Part shown: piece after piece, positions 17,959-26,901 of the stretch | Layout of the letters: the number at the start of each line of letters is the position of its first letter | Position numbering within the stretch: the stretch's first letter is position 1 | Assembly: GCA_964348665.1 (NCBI GenBank) | Contig: CAYGDP010000024.1 | Span: forward strand, 4,026 to 68,025 | Direction: 5' to 3' | DNA: 64,000 nt | DNA from: CAYGDP01 sp964348665 | Lineage (GTDB): Bacteria; Verrucomicrobiota; Verrucomicrobiia; Palsa-1439; CAYGDP01 | The notes under the pieces: model-generated | What the model was told of the DNA's origin: nothing | Databases searched by the model: none | What the model saw: only the letters and a program-made list of their open reading frames with translations | Translations under genes and position numbers: made by a program

Positions 17959-18036
17959 TCGCCGAGTCGGGTGACTCGGCCTACAACAATCACATTTTTC
18001 GCACGTCGTTGTAGACCGCGTGACCTCACGCGGCGA
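17959..18036. repeat. Family-2 palindromic repeat pair (TCGCC...CTACAA / TTGTAG...GGCGA)
   Basis: Two elements face each other: 17959-17986 and 18009-18036. Each is a TTGTAG end, then a variable palindrome (GCCGAGTC/GACTCGGC in the first, CCGCGTGA/TCACGCGG in the second), then GGCGA. They lie between the convergent ends of the glycan operon and the minus-strand operon. No T-tract follows, so a terminator role is not claimed. Relatives are at 36557-36584 and 36609-36661. Confidence 0.75.
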
Positions 18037-18063
18037 AAATCATGTCTTTAAGAGGTATCGAGT

Positions 18064-19203
18064 TTACCGCTGATAGGCTGGCAGGTAGTTGTATTGGACG
18101 GCGAGCGCTAGGATGATCATGGCGGTGGGATAAAGTTCACCGGCGCGTCCTTGTTCTTCGCCTCGAGGTGGATACGGCCAGCTTCCGTCTTCCCGCTGTT
18201 TTGGCAACAGCACGCCATCCATTCGTTCCTTCCATTTTTCCCAGTATTGTCCGCCCGCCTGATAATTGGCCTGTGCGCCGTAGTAGAGACTGTAAAAATA
18301 CCATTCACCCCCCCACCCCATCGGATTCCTTGAGAGATATTCAACGCCAGCTTTCGCTTCGGGACTGTCATACGCGCCGCACAATTGCAGCGCCAACGTA
18401 CCCGCGCCGGTCCGCGCACGATTCGGGTTGCTGCCCCATTGATATCCAAATCCACCGCCACTGGCGACCGGTACGGCTAACCGCTTGACATAGGCAACTC
18501 CACGGGCAATCGAATCCGCCGGCACGTCCACCCCGCCATTTCGAGCCGCGCGGAGTGCCAACAGCTGCCATCCCGTCACGGAGATGTCGCTATCCCCGGA
18601 ATCCACGCCATATCGCCAGCCGCCGGCGTTGTGAGCGTCTTTCTGAACATTCTGCGCGCGCAACGTGATCGCGATGGCTTTGGCCAAGGCATCTTTTGCC
18701 TTTGGATTGTCACTCATTCCCACTACTTCTGCCAACATCAGCGTGATAATTCCATGCCCATACATCTGACCGTGAGCGGCAAACGATCCATTCGCTTCCT
18801 GCCGGGTCAAAATATGGTCCAGCCCCTTTTGCAATAATTCCCCATACGGTCCTTCGCCGGGTACGTGTCCGCACGACATAAACGCCGTCATGACAAGACC
18901 CGAGATGGCGGGATTTTCGCTCCAGGATCCATCGGCGCGTTGTTTTGAACTGAGAAATTCCAGACCGCGTTCCAATGCCAAATCCGTCTCGTTCTTCTTT
19001 GGCACATCCGCAGTCCAGCCGGTCACTGCGACGCACAGCGCGACTGCTATCCCGCATATTGCATGAGCAGCATAGCTAAAATTGTAGCGGCGGTCTATGA
19101 CCGCCGATGTCTGTTTTGGCATCGGAAGACGGCGCTCATAGAGCGCCGCTACAGAAAACACAGGCAATATGCGTGCCATCATCGTGACGCATCGAAAATT
19201 CAT
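18064..19203 (-). CDS. Secreted prenyltransferase/squalene-cyclase-fold repeat protein
   Basis: The 379-residue protein is built of (alpha/alpha)6-barrel repeats with QW-like motifs (QRADGSW, QEANGSF, QREDGSWPYPP). It lacks an obvious cyclase DxDD motif, so a structural or binding role is as likely as catalysis. A hydrophobic export segment ICGIAVALCVAVTGWTA lies at about residues 49-65. The ATG at 19203 overlaps the DUF4175 stop in an ATGA. A REP pair (19083-19153) lies inside the first 40 codons, so residues about 17-40 are repeat-derived; the only other in-frame ATGs are in or before the repeat. It is the last gene of the minus-strand operon. Confidence 0.75.
   Translation of the reverse strand: MNFRCVTMMARILPVFSVAALYERRLPMPKQTSAVIDRRYNFSYAAHAICGIAVALCVAVTGWTADVPKKNETDLALERGLEFLSSKQRADGSWSENPAISGLVMTAFMSCGHVPGEGPYGELLQKGLDHILTRQEANGSFAAHGQMYGHGIITLMLAEVVGMSDNPKAKDALAKAIAITLRAQNVQKDAHNAGGWRYGVDSGDSDISVTGWQLLALRAARNGGVDVPADSIARGVAYVKRLAVPVASGGGFGYQWGSNPNRARTGAGTLALQLCGAYDSPEAKAGVEYLSRNPMGWGGEWYFYSLYYGAQANYQAGGQYWEKWKERMDGVLLPKQREDGSWPYPPRGEEQGRAGELYPTAMIILALAVQYNYLPAYQR
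19083..19153. repeat. REP pair (family 1) inside a coding sequence
   Basis: TGTAGCGGCGGTCTATGACC and its inverted partner ending GAGCGCCGCTACA are separated by a 20-nt spacer. This is the same bipartite element found at 36407, 46479 and around the RAYT gene. Here it falls within the 5' coding end of the gene at 18064-19203 and keeps its frame open. Confidence 0.9.
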
Positions 19204-22200
19204 TTTCCTGCGCCGGAATCCTTCGCGGCGCTCTCCGAGAGTTGTTTGTAGTACTGCTTGATGAGCGCCTCGTATTCGGGCGGATACCCTTCCCGAAGCG
19301 ACTGTGAGAGTTCATCCTTGAGTTTGCTCGGCAAACGGGACCAATCCAAGTCCACATTGCCAATGCCTTTCGGCTTGCCTTCCACGGGCATCACGTCGCC
19401 CGGAGTATCCAATTCTTTCCCGGCACGCGAATCCTGTGATTGCGACGGTTTTTGTCCTGGTTTCTTAGAAGGCTGCTGTGCTGCTTGCGCGAGGCGGCTT
19501 TCGGCGCCCTGCTGGGACGCTTGCTGAAGTGCCTGCTGTGCTTCGGCCAATTTCTGCTCGATCGCGGGCATTTTTTGCGCTGCGCTGTTTGGGTCGCCGC
19601 GCTGCAAATTTTGGCCGGCCTTCTTCATTTGCGTTGCTGCTTCCGACAACGCCTTGGCGGCTTCCGACGGCAGATTGCTTTGCGCATTGGCCTGTTGTGC
19701 CTGGTCTTCTGCTTGTTGTTGCGCCTTGCCCAATTCACCCCGCGCTTTGTCAATCTGTTGTGCCAACGCCTGCAAATCCCGCTCGATAGGCGCCTGCTGA
19801 TTGCGAGCGTCGTTCAAAGTCGGACTGTTGATGGATTCCGCGGACCGCTGAAGCTGCGGCGGAATTTGTTCCTGCGCCTGTCCTGCCGCCTTGCCAATCT
19901 CCTGGGCGGCTTGTGGCGCGATTTCCTGGAGTTGCTGGGCCGTCTCATTGAGCCCGCGTCCCAATTCCCGCAGATCATTCGCGGCCTGCGCCTGTTGTTG
20001 GGATTGTTTTGACAAATCCGCTTGCTGCGATGAGTTGGCTTCTCCCAATCGTTTCTCCAACGCGGCTTGTCGTTGCGCCAGCTCGTTGGCATTATCAGCA
20101 ATTCGATCCAGTTGTCTGGCATCGCTCTGGTGCGCATTCCGCTCGGCTTGCTCCTTCGATGCAGTTGCTTGCCGCGCCAGCTCGCTCAATTGGTTCGAAG
20201 CATCTTTCTGTGATTGACGAGCTGTCGGTACATCACCGCTCTTCAGGGAATCCGCAGCTTGTTTGCCGGACTCGGAGGCGGCGGGCTGCTGTTTCTCGGC
20301 GGATTCCGGCAAAGCCTGCGGGGAATCGGTATTGAGTTTCTCCAATTTCTTGCCCAGTTCCTTGATCCCGCGATTGATGTTTTCCTGTTCCGCCGCGGTC
20401 TGGTGACGCTCCGCCTGTTGCTGGCTCTGCGCGTTGTCCAGGGATTGCGTCAGGTTTTTCTCCTGTTCTTGCAAAGCCTTGACCGCCTCGGCAGCGGCAT
20501 CGAGCTTGGCTTTTTCGGCCGCGATTTGATTGGGAGTTGTCTCGGGTGATTGCGCGGCGTCTTTTTCGACCTCCTGTGAAAGCGCTTGTTCACGCTGACC
20601 AACCTGTTGAGATTGTTGCGCGGTCTGCGGCGCATTTGGAGCCTGTTGTTGCAACGCCTCGGTCTGGTCACGAATTTGTTTCTGTTGCTCGATTTGCTGC
20701 TGTAATTTCTGGAGTTGCTCCAAATTTCGCGCTTCCTGGGCGGTCTGCGGCGATTGCTCCTCGTTCTGGCGCAATTCCGCGCGCGCTTCCGCCTGTTGTT
20801 TCTGCGCTTCCGCTGCCGCCTGTTGCAAAGCGTTCTTCGCCTGATCAATCGCCTGCAAGGCTTTCGACTGCTCCGGCACGGCTTGCGCAGGCTGTTGCGC
20901 CTGCAATTTTTCTGTGGACGCTTTTTCCGCCGATTGTAACTGTTGATTCGCCTTGTCGAGTTGTTCAGCGGCTTTTGGAGTCGCTTCCTTGATACCTTCG
21001 GCGACCTGCTTCAATTCCTCGCCAACTTCTGCGGCTTGCTGTTTCACCTGTTCTTGCTGGGCGGCGTTCGCGGCGGTTTCCTTGGAATTTTGCTTGGCCA
21101 GTTGTTGCGTCTGGTCTTGTGTCTGTTTCTGTTGTTCCGCGAGCCGGTCTAACTGCGCGATTTGGTCATTCAATTTATCGGCGGTCTCGGCCTTTTCGAG
21201 AGCCTTCGCCAACTCTTCCAGTTTTTGCGCCGCGCTCTGTTCTTGCGGTTGTGCTTTTGCCAAATCTTGTTGTTCCAATGCCCGCTCGGCCTGTTTCATC
21301 TCGCCCTGCTCGATTTGAGAGAGCGCCTGTCGGGTATCCACCAAATCACGGACCGCTTCGGTCTCGCGGGGCGTCTCCGGCGCGGCATCACGAATTTGTT
21401 TGTCAATTTCCTGCGCCAGTTTGACCGTATCGGCGCGCAGCTGCTCTTGCTTCTGCTCCAATTCCGGCGCCTTCTGTGGATCCGCTTTCGCCGTTTCCTT
21501 GGCCAAGTCCGCCTCGCGTTTTGCCAAGTCCTCGATCTTGTTCGCGACCTCGCCCCGGTTCGGCTTCTCCTGGTTCGCCTTGGCCGATACAAAATCGCGT
21601 TTGAGCAGCGAGTTGAGCAAGGAATGCACGTGACGCAAATTTGTCGCCACCACTTGTGTTTGCGCCTGCGCCTCCACTTTCTCGCGACGCGAAATCGTCT
21701 GCCGCGCCGTTTCAAACTTATCCGGCAGATTCATCTTCACGATCACCGACCGGATAAATTCCATGTCGCGCGCCGCAAATGCGTCATTGGCTTTCATCCT
21801 AACGGCCAGAGCGTCTATCCGCAAATTCGCCTGCTGCCAATCCGTCAACGCATCGTGTTGCTCGTCGGCCAGTTGATCAAATCGCCAGGATTGCCAAGAC
21901 GACGTGCCGGTCACGGTCGCCGTCAACCGGCTTTGTTCGGCTGCTTGCTCGCCGACGGTTCGCACCAGGTCGCGAACTTCTTTCTGACGTTCCATCTGGC
22001 CGAATACAGGGATGAAAACCTTTCGATCCTCTTTTTCTTCCCGGGCCAGGTCGAGATCAGTCGCCCATTGTTTATCGCCGCGCCGGGCGGCGCGATGAGC
22101 GGCGCTTTCCTGCTCGGTAGTCCGGTTAAATTGCTGCTGATCGGCAGCCGTTAATTTGGCCAAGGCAGCTGAAAATCCGCCGTTCGAGGCTTCCACTCGC

Positions 22201-24521
22201 GCACGCGATTGTTGCGACAGATCGCGAGTGGATTTCTCCACTGCCGCCAAGTTTTCATTGAGGCGGCTAAGGTCTCCCAACAAGGATTTTTGCGCCGCCG
22301 CAGCGGACTCAAATTGCGTCGCTTCCAAAATCTTTGTGGCATTCACCGCGATGGGATTGATTGACTGACGCAAATAACCGGTCGCCATTGTCAGACGATC
22401 ACGATTTTCGGGTAGCGTGGCGGCGAGAACTCCAAATCCTTGCGTGAGCATATCGAGATTGGCGGCGATTCGACGTTGCCGCGCCATCAACTCCGCCGCA
22501 GTCTCCCGCTCGGCAGTGCGACCCGCCAACAATCGTGTCTGCGAGGCAAGCCGTTGCTGGTTCAACGTGATCCGCCGGGCATTCTGCGCCAGAGACTCGA
22601 TTTGCCGTCCATCATACATCCGAGCAAACGCATCCCGCAATGCCGCGCCGGCTTCGGAAGCGCGTTTGAGATCGTCTACATTGCTACTACGATGGATGGA
22701 GGCGATATCGCGCAATAATCCGGCCACGTTCTCGAAGTCACGCGCATCCTGCGACCGTTCCGCCTGTTGAAACTGCTCCAAAGCCAACGAGCGAGTCTTG
22801 GCGATGTCGCTCTGGGTCTGCTGAATCTGGGAGCCGAGCTTGTCGGCGTCCGTGCCGCCCTGCTTCGCCTGCAAATCTGCTGCCAATGATTTCGCCACGG
22901 TATCCAGCGCGGTGAACGTTTGGTGCCAGCCTTTCCATTCCTGTGAATTCAACGCCAGATCGGCTGCCTGCGACACATACACGTGATATTCTTTCGATCG
23001 CGCAATGTTCGGGCGCGCCGGCAACGAATCTTCCGCTTCCAGCCAATATGTAATCTCGATCTCCGGGTCGCTCGTCGTTTCCGCCACGTTCCATTTGTGA
23101 CGAGCGGACGCGGTTGGCACCGATGGTGATTGGATCATCGTTCGTTTGGCGGTTGCGTTGGGTAGCTGGGTGACCAGGAAAATTTTGGCCAATCCAAAAT
23201 CGTCTTTAGCATCGAACGCAAGCGTCAAAGGGCGCGGTTTTGCGATGATTTCGTCCGCGGCCGGCTCGTTCAAGGTGATTTCCGGCGGCTGATCGGCCAT
23301 CGCTTTGATGCGATACGCGAGCTGCGGCGAATTGTTCATCTTGTTGGCATCCGTCAGCCGCAACCGATATTCGCTGTCGTGTTTCACTTCAAATGTCGCG
23401 GTCGCATTCTTACCCTCGACAATTTGCATGGCGAGCGGTTGCGTACCCATCATCATTTCGGCGGTCGCCAACGGGCGGTCGGACGCGACCGATAGCTGCA
23501 CCTTCGTCCCAATCGGCGCCACGAGATCGCCGGTGGTGGTCTGCTTCGTCGCGGTCGCCCATTGGGTATAAGCGGGATATTCGAGCGTAAACGTAAAACT
23601 GGCAATCTGCGGTCCGAGCAACGGCGTCAGATGATACGCTGCTGATTGTCCATCCCCGGCGCGTACGAAGTATTCGGTCTTCGCGTTGATCCCGCGCAGG
23701 ATGGCGCGAAAATCGCCGTTCTCTTTTCGGTCCATCTCCACCGTCCGTTGACCGCCCTTGTCACGCGCTATGACAATCGCACGGCGGGCGTTCCCGGATT
23801 GAACCCGAACAATCACATCCACATTGGCGCCCATCTCCACGGTCGCATTCTGCGGCGCGACATCGAACTTCACCGTGCTCGGTTTGGGCAAGTCCGTCAA
23901 GGGCGACACGAAACGGCGCAACAAGAGCGACGGATCCGCCCCGTTTAGAAACAGAAAAGCCACAACGGCCACGGCGAACCCTGCCGCCATTCCCCAGGCG
24001 CGCGACGCCTGTTCCCCCGTCGCCACGTGCGCAAAATCCAGTGAAGCGGTTTTTTCAATCGTTTGCTGGCGCAACGCTTCAATCAACTGCGGAGAACCTT
24101 TATAGGCAGCCGGCTCGTTCTTTTTCAACAACTCGACTGTGCTGGACAACCGTTCCTCCAATTCGGGATGTTTCGATTCCACTTCGAATGCCGTTTGTTC
24201 GTCCGTCGGCCGCCGACGCGTTGGCAAAACAATCCAGCCGAACAACGCAAGCCCGGCGCTCGTCCAAACGCCAATCGCCAAGCCAAGACGCCCACCCATG
24301 GTCAGAAAGAGAAACCGATCGGCTAGAAAATTGACGAGCAGTGCCGCGCAAAAAACCGCCAGTGTTTTGGCCAAGCCGGTGGAGACGAGCAATCCCAACT
24401 CGCGTTTTTGGAGGATTGTCAATCCCCGGCGAAGTGCCGATGGCAAGGGCGCGTTCGACACGGGTAAGTCGTTGGCATTCACGGAGTTGGCAAACTGTAC
24501 ACCATCTCGCCGTCCGGTCAA
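19200..24521 (-). CDS. DUF4175-like giant membrane-anchored coiled-coil protein
   Basis: A 1,773-residue protein. Three hydrophobic segments (about 43-67, 80-100, 178-200) anchor the N-terminus, separated by an ESKHPELEERLSST motif typical of DUF4175-type proteins. A beta-rich extracytoplasmic region follows to about 500 (PPEITLNEPAADEI, FDAKDDFGLAKIFLV). From about 1000 to 1700 it is extremely Gln/Ala/Glu-rich coiled coil, and the C-terminus is a short conserved-looking domain (DLDWSRLPSKLKDELSQSLR). Family function is unknown; an envelope-spanning scaffold is plausible. The first in-frame start is TTG at 24521, 3 bp after EboE; a downstream GTG is possible. Its stop overlaps the next gene. 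Confidence 0.75.
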   Translation of the reverse strand: MTGRRDGVQFANSVNANDLPVSNAPLPSALRRGLTILQKRELGLLVSTGLAKTLAVFCAALLVNFLADRFLFLTMGGRLGLAIGVWTSAGLALFGWIVLPTRRRPTDEQTAFEVESKHPELEERLSSTVELLKKNEPAAYKGSPQLIEALRQQTIEKTASLDFAHVATGEQASRAWGMAAGFAVAVVAFLFLNGADPSLLLRRFVSPLTDLPKPSTVKFDVAPQNATVEMGANVDVIVRVQSGNARRAIVIARDKGGQRTVEMDRKENGDFRAILRGINAKTEYFVRAGDGQSAAYHLTPLLGPQIASFTFTLEYPAYTQWATATKQTTTGDLVAPIGTKVQLSVASDRPLATAEMMMGTQPLAMQIVEGKNATATFEVKHDSEYRLRLTDANKMNNSPQLAYRIKAMADQPPEITLNEPAADEIIAKPRPLTLAFDAKDDFGLAKIFLVTQLPNATAKRTMIQSPSVPTASARHKWNVAETTSDPEIEITYWLEAEDSLPARPNIARSKEYHVYVSQAADLALNSQEWKGWHQTFTALDTVAKSLAADLQAKQGGTDADKLGSQIQQTQSDIAKTRSLALEQFQQAERSQDARDFENVAGLLRDIASIHRSSNVDDLKRASEAGAALRDAFARMYDGRQIESLAQNARRITLNQQRLASQTRLLAGRTAERETAAELMARQRRIAANLDMLTQGFGVLAATLPENRDRLTMATGYLRQSINPIAVNATKILEATQFESAAAAQKSLLGDLSRLNENLAAVEKSTRDLSQQSRARVEASNGGFSAALAKLTAADQQQFNRTTEQESAAHRAARRGDKQWATDLDLAREEKEDRKVFIPVFGQMERQKEVRDLVRTVGEQAAEQSRLTATVTGTSSWQSWRFDQLADEQHDALTDWQQANLRIDALAVRMKANDAFAARDMEFIRSVIVKMNLPDKFETARQTISRREKVEAQAQTQVVATNLRHVHSLLNSLLKRDFVSAKANQEKPNRGEVANKIEDLAKREADLAKETAKADPQKAPELEQKQEQLRADTVKLAQEIDKQIRDAAPETPRETEAVRDLVDTRQALSQIEQGEMKQAERALEQQDLAKAQPQEQSAAQKLEELAKALEKAETADKLNDQIAQLDRLAEQQKQTQDQTQQLAKQNSKETAANAAQQEQVKQQAAEVGEELKQVAEGIKEATPKAAEQLDKANQQLQSAEKASTEKLQAQQPAQAVPEQSKALQAIDQAKNALQQAAAEAQKQQAEARAELRQNEEQSPQTAQEARNLEQLQKLQQQIEQQKQIRDQTEALQQQAPNAPQTAQQSQQVGQREQALSQEVEKDAAQSPETTPNQIAAEKAKLDAAAEAVKALQEQEKNLTQSLDNAQSQQQAERHQTAAEQENINRGIKELGKKLEKLNTDSPQALPESAEKQQPAASESGKQAADSLKSGDVPTARQSQKDASNQLSELARQATASKEQAERNAHQSDARQLDRIADNANELAQRQAALEKRLGEANSSQQADLSKQSQQQAQAANDLRELGRGLNETAQQLQEIAPQAAQEIGKAAGQAQEQIPPQLQRSAESINSPTLNDARNQQAPIERDLQALAQQIDKARGELGKAQQQAEDQAQQANAQSNLPSEAAKALSEAATQMKKAGQNLQRGDPNSAAQKMPAIEQKLAEAQQALQQASQQGAESRLAQAAQQPSKKPGQKPSQSQDSRAGKELDTPGDVMPVEGKPKGIGNVDLDWSRLPSKLKDELSQSLREGYPPEYEALIKQYYKQLSESAAKDSGAGK

Positions 24522-24524
24522 TTG

Positions 24525-25820
24525 CTAAATCCAACGGCGCACTTCGGCGATTTCGCGGACGATGTTTCGGCGAAGCGCCTCGCTTTTTTTGACACGATCC
24601 GCCCGTAATTGTTCAAGCCAGGTATACGTCTCGATGATAAGCGGACATTTCCCCGACCTGCTCCGCGCAAACCATCGCAAGAACGCGCGCACTTCCTCCA
24701 ACATCGTCGCCGACCCGGAATCCGGCAAGAGCGGCATATGATAATGGACGCGCAGCTCCCTGACTTCGCTTCCAAAAAATGCGCGCCGATGTTCCTCGCG
24801 CCACGCCGCCGGCAGGTCCAGCACGAATGCCGACCCGTTCGCGCGAAAACTCGTCGTCTGATGCAAAAACTTTGACTGCGAGTAGAAATTTTTCAGGCGC
24901 TTGACCTCTTTCGGACGTTTGGACGGGTTTCGCACCAGGAGACAATTCGATACATGAACCTTGAAGATGGAAATCCCCGCCGACCGAATCAACTGCACGG
25001 CCAGGCGAAGATCTTCCCCTTCGACAAGTTGATGACACGTATCAAAATTTATCCCGATGAATTGGCGTAATAGCCGGCGCGCGGCGTCCAGCGATCCGCA
25101 GGAGGACTCATTCTTCGCCAGCCAGCCTGCTCCATATACGTCGAGCGCCGTTTGAAAGAACTCAATCAATTCATCCGTTCGTTCGCACGTCAATCCCGGC
25201 TCCGCCTCCAACGCCAGCACGCACCACCGCTTCGTTCGTTTCCAAAGTTGATGCGCGTGCGATGCGAATCTTGCCAAGGCAACAGCAAACGCCGCCGCGG
25301 ATTGTTCCAGATGCGTCGCCGACAAATCCCTCTTTAATATCCCCGCCGGAACGCTCAAGGACAAATATGGCGCGCGCGAACTCCCCAGCTCCGCCAAAAG
25401 ATCAGCGCAGGCCAGCGTATACGCAAGCCGCTCGCGCCCCTCGTCCCAACGCGGCAGATAAACTTTTTCTTTGACGTTCGCCTCGTGAAATGAAAGCGGC
25501 ACAAAAGCATTGAGCGTGACGATCTCCAGGCTGTTTGCCTGCAAAAAATTGCTCAACCGCTTCCGTTGCGCCGCATCCGCCGTCAGTTCGCACGCCATCT
25601 CCCCCGACAACCGCATCTCGATCGGAAATGGCTCGCTCTCAAACGATTCGCGCTGAATTGGGATCGCTTGGTCCCGCAGAGTCCGCCAAAGTTCCTTTGT
25701 CGTTTCGTCCGGGAAGACATTCAACGAGTACCCAAGGACTGCGCTTGGCCGAGTGCGACGCGAAACACTGCCCGTCTTCTTTCGTGTGTTCCGCTTGTTT
25801 CGCGAGGAATTTCTTTTCAT
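24525..25820 (-). CDS. eboE: EboE-like metabolite traffic protein (TIM-barrel isomerase fold)
   Basis: The 431-residue protein matches EboE: LGYSLNVFPDET near residue 29, then PIEMRLSGEMA, LNAFVPLSFHEANVKEKVYLPRW and the barrel signatures LALEAEPGLTCE and GINFDTCHQ. EboE belongs to the ebo gene set, which in cyanobacteria is needed to deliver the scytonemin precursor to the periplasm; the chemistry is not settled. The basic first 26 residues look like an extension. ATG at 25820 overlaps the stop of the upstream isomerase gene by 4 bp. Neighbouring EboC- and EboF-type genes support the assignment. Confidence 0.78.
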   Translation of the reverse strand: MKRNSSRNKRNTRKKTGSVSRRTRPSAVLGYSLNVFPDETTKELWRTLRDQAIPIQRESFESEPFPIEMRLSGEMACELTADAAQRKRLSNFLQANSLEIVTLNAFVPLSFHEANVKEKVYLPRWDEGRERLAYTLACADLLAELGSSRAPYLSLSVPAGILKRDLSATHLEQSAAAFAVALARFASHAHQLWKRTKRWCVLALEAEPGLTCERTDELIEFFQTALDVYGAGWLAKNESSCGSLDAARRLLRQFIGINFDTCHQLVEGEDLRLAVQLIRSAGISIFKVHVSNCLLVRNPSKRPKEVKRLKNFYSQSKFLHQTTSFRANGSAFVLDLPAAWREEHRRAFFGSEVRELRVHYHMPLLPDSGSATMLEEVRAFLRWFARSRSGKCPLIIETYTWLEQLRADRVKKSEALRRNIVREIAEVRRWI

Positions 25821-26653
25821 AACTTTTTTTCCAGGCCGCGCAAAAACTCAATCGCACGACGCGCCATCTCCGGGGCGCGATGACTGTCCCGCGACAGCTC
25901 CACGTTCACCAACCCCTTATAGCCTCCGTTTTTCATGGCCGCCAGCACGGGCCGAAAATCGATCTCCCCTTCCCCGAACGCTAAATGCTCGTGCCGCCGC
26001 CCTCGAATATCCTCGATGTGCACATTTCGCACCAGCGGCGCAAATTGATCCCATACCTTGGCAAAACTTCGTCGCTCCGTGCAAAACACGTGTCCGACAT
26101 CCAACGTCAAGTCGAGTGATTCGCCTGCGCTCCTACGCAGACGGGCATAATCAGCCATATCTTGGACAAACATCCCCGGTTCTGGTTCGAACGCCAAAAC
26201 CACTCGTTTTTTCACCGCAAACTCCGCCAAACGACGACATCCATCCTCCAACCAGCGTCTCGCTTGAGGGTCGCTGACACTCGGTTGCTTCACTCCCGAC
26301 CAAAAACTCACTGCCTCCGCTCCCAATTCCCTGCTGATCTCCATCGCCGATTCCAAAAACGTCAGGCGCAGTTTCCGCCCTTCGCGCTCTGGGCTGATCA
26401 AGGTTGGCTCGTGTTTGCGATGTGGATTGAGCAAAAACCGCGCCCCCGTCTCCACCACGCAACGGAGGTTGAGCCGCTCCAGTCGTCGCCGAAGCTTGGC
26501 GACATCTCTGGGCGACGCGCGGAACGGATCGAGGTGATGCACATCCAGCGTCAACGCCACCCCATCGCACCCAAGATCGGCGATGATCGCCAGCGCCTCC
26601 TCAAGCCGATGATGCGCAAATCCGTTGGTGTTGTAGCCAAACGCCAATTTCAC
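25817..26653 (-). CDS. Sugar phosphate isomerase/epimerase-family TIM-barrel protein
   Basis: A 278-residue xylose-isomerase-like/AP-endonuclease-2-fold barrel. It shows LAFEPEPGMFVQDM (metal-ligand Glu), DLTLDVGHVFCTERR (Asp/His ligands), NVHIEDIRGRRHEHLAFGEG and a final VNVELSRDSH. These are the metal-binding corners of the family, so it is probably an active metal-dependent isomerase or epimerase; the substrate is unknown. It lies between EboF-type and EboE genes and shares an ATGA with EboE, which suggests a joint pathway. Confidence 0.82.
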   Translation of the reverse strand: MKLAFGYNTNGFAHHRLEEALAIIADLGCDGVALTLDVHHLDPFRASPRDVAKLRRRLERLNLRCVVETGARFLLNPHRKHEPTLISPEREGRKLRLTFLESAMEISRELGAEAVSFWSGVKQPSVSDPQARRWLEDGCRRLAEFAVKKRVVLAFEPEPGMFVQDMADYARLRRSAGESLDLTLDVGHVFCTERRSFAKVWDQFAPLVRNVHIEDIRGRRHEHLAFGEGEIDFRPVLAAMKNGGYKGLVNVELSRDSHRAPEMARRAIEFLRGLEKKL

Positions 26654-26718
26654 GCGGCTAGAGTACCAAAAAATGCCATTGAAGTGCTCGCAAAAAACGA
26701 TTTGGAGAACATCAATCT

Positions 26719-26779
26719 TGTAGCGCCGACTATGACCGCCGAATGATTATTAATTCGACGCTCGTAAAGCGCCGCTACA
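26719..26779. repeat. REP pair (family 1), diverged
   Basis: TGTAGCGCCGACTATGACCG and an inverted arm ending AAGCGCCGCTACA lie in the 248-bp gap between the isomerase and phosphodiesterase genes. Both arms have mismatches compared with the copies near the RAYT gene, suggesting an older insertion. Nothing else is seen in this gap. Confidence 0.82.
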
Positions 26780-26901
26780 ATTCAGAATGACGCGTTTGAT
26801 ATTGGAGCAAAGTGCCTGACGTGGTGACTCCGAAAACGCTCCTTCCCCATCTCGATGCGCAAGCCTGACAACAGGAGAAATTCAATCACGGTTCAGAAAC
26901 T

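Noticed and set aside
17959..18036. Palindromes as transcription terminators for the glycan operon
   Set aside because: The stems are GC-rich but neither strand has a following T run; their conserved ends match a dispersed repeat family.
21162..22154. 330-residue plus-strand frame (Leu/Arg-rich)
   Set aside because: It is antisense to the Gln-rich coiled coil of the DUF4175-like protein; CAG/CTG-type codon bias explains the open frame.
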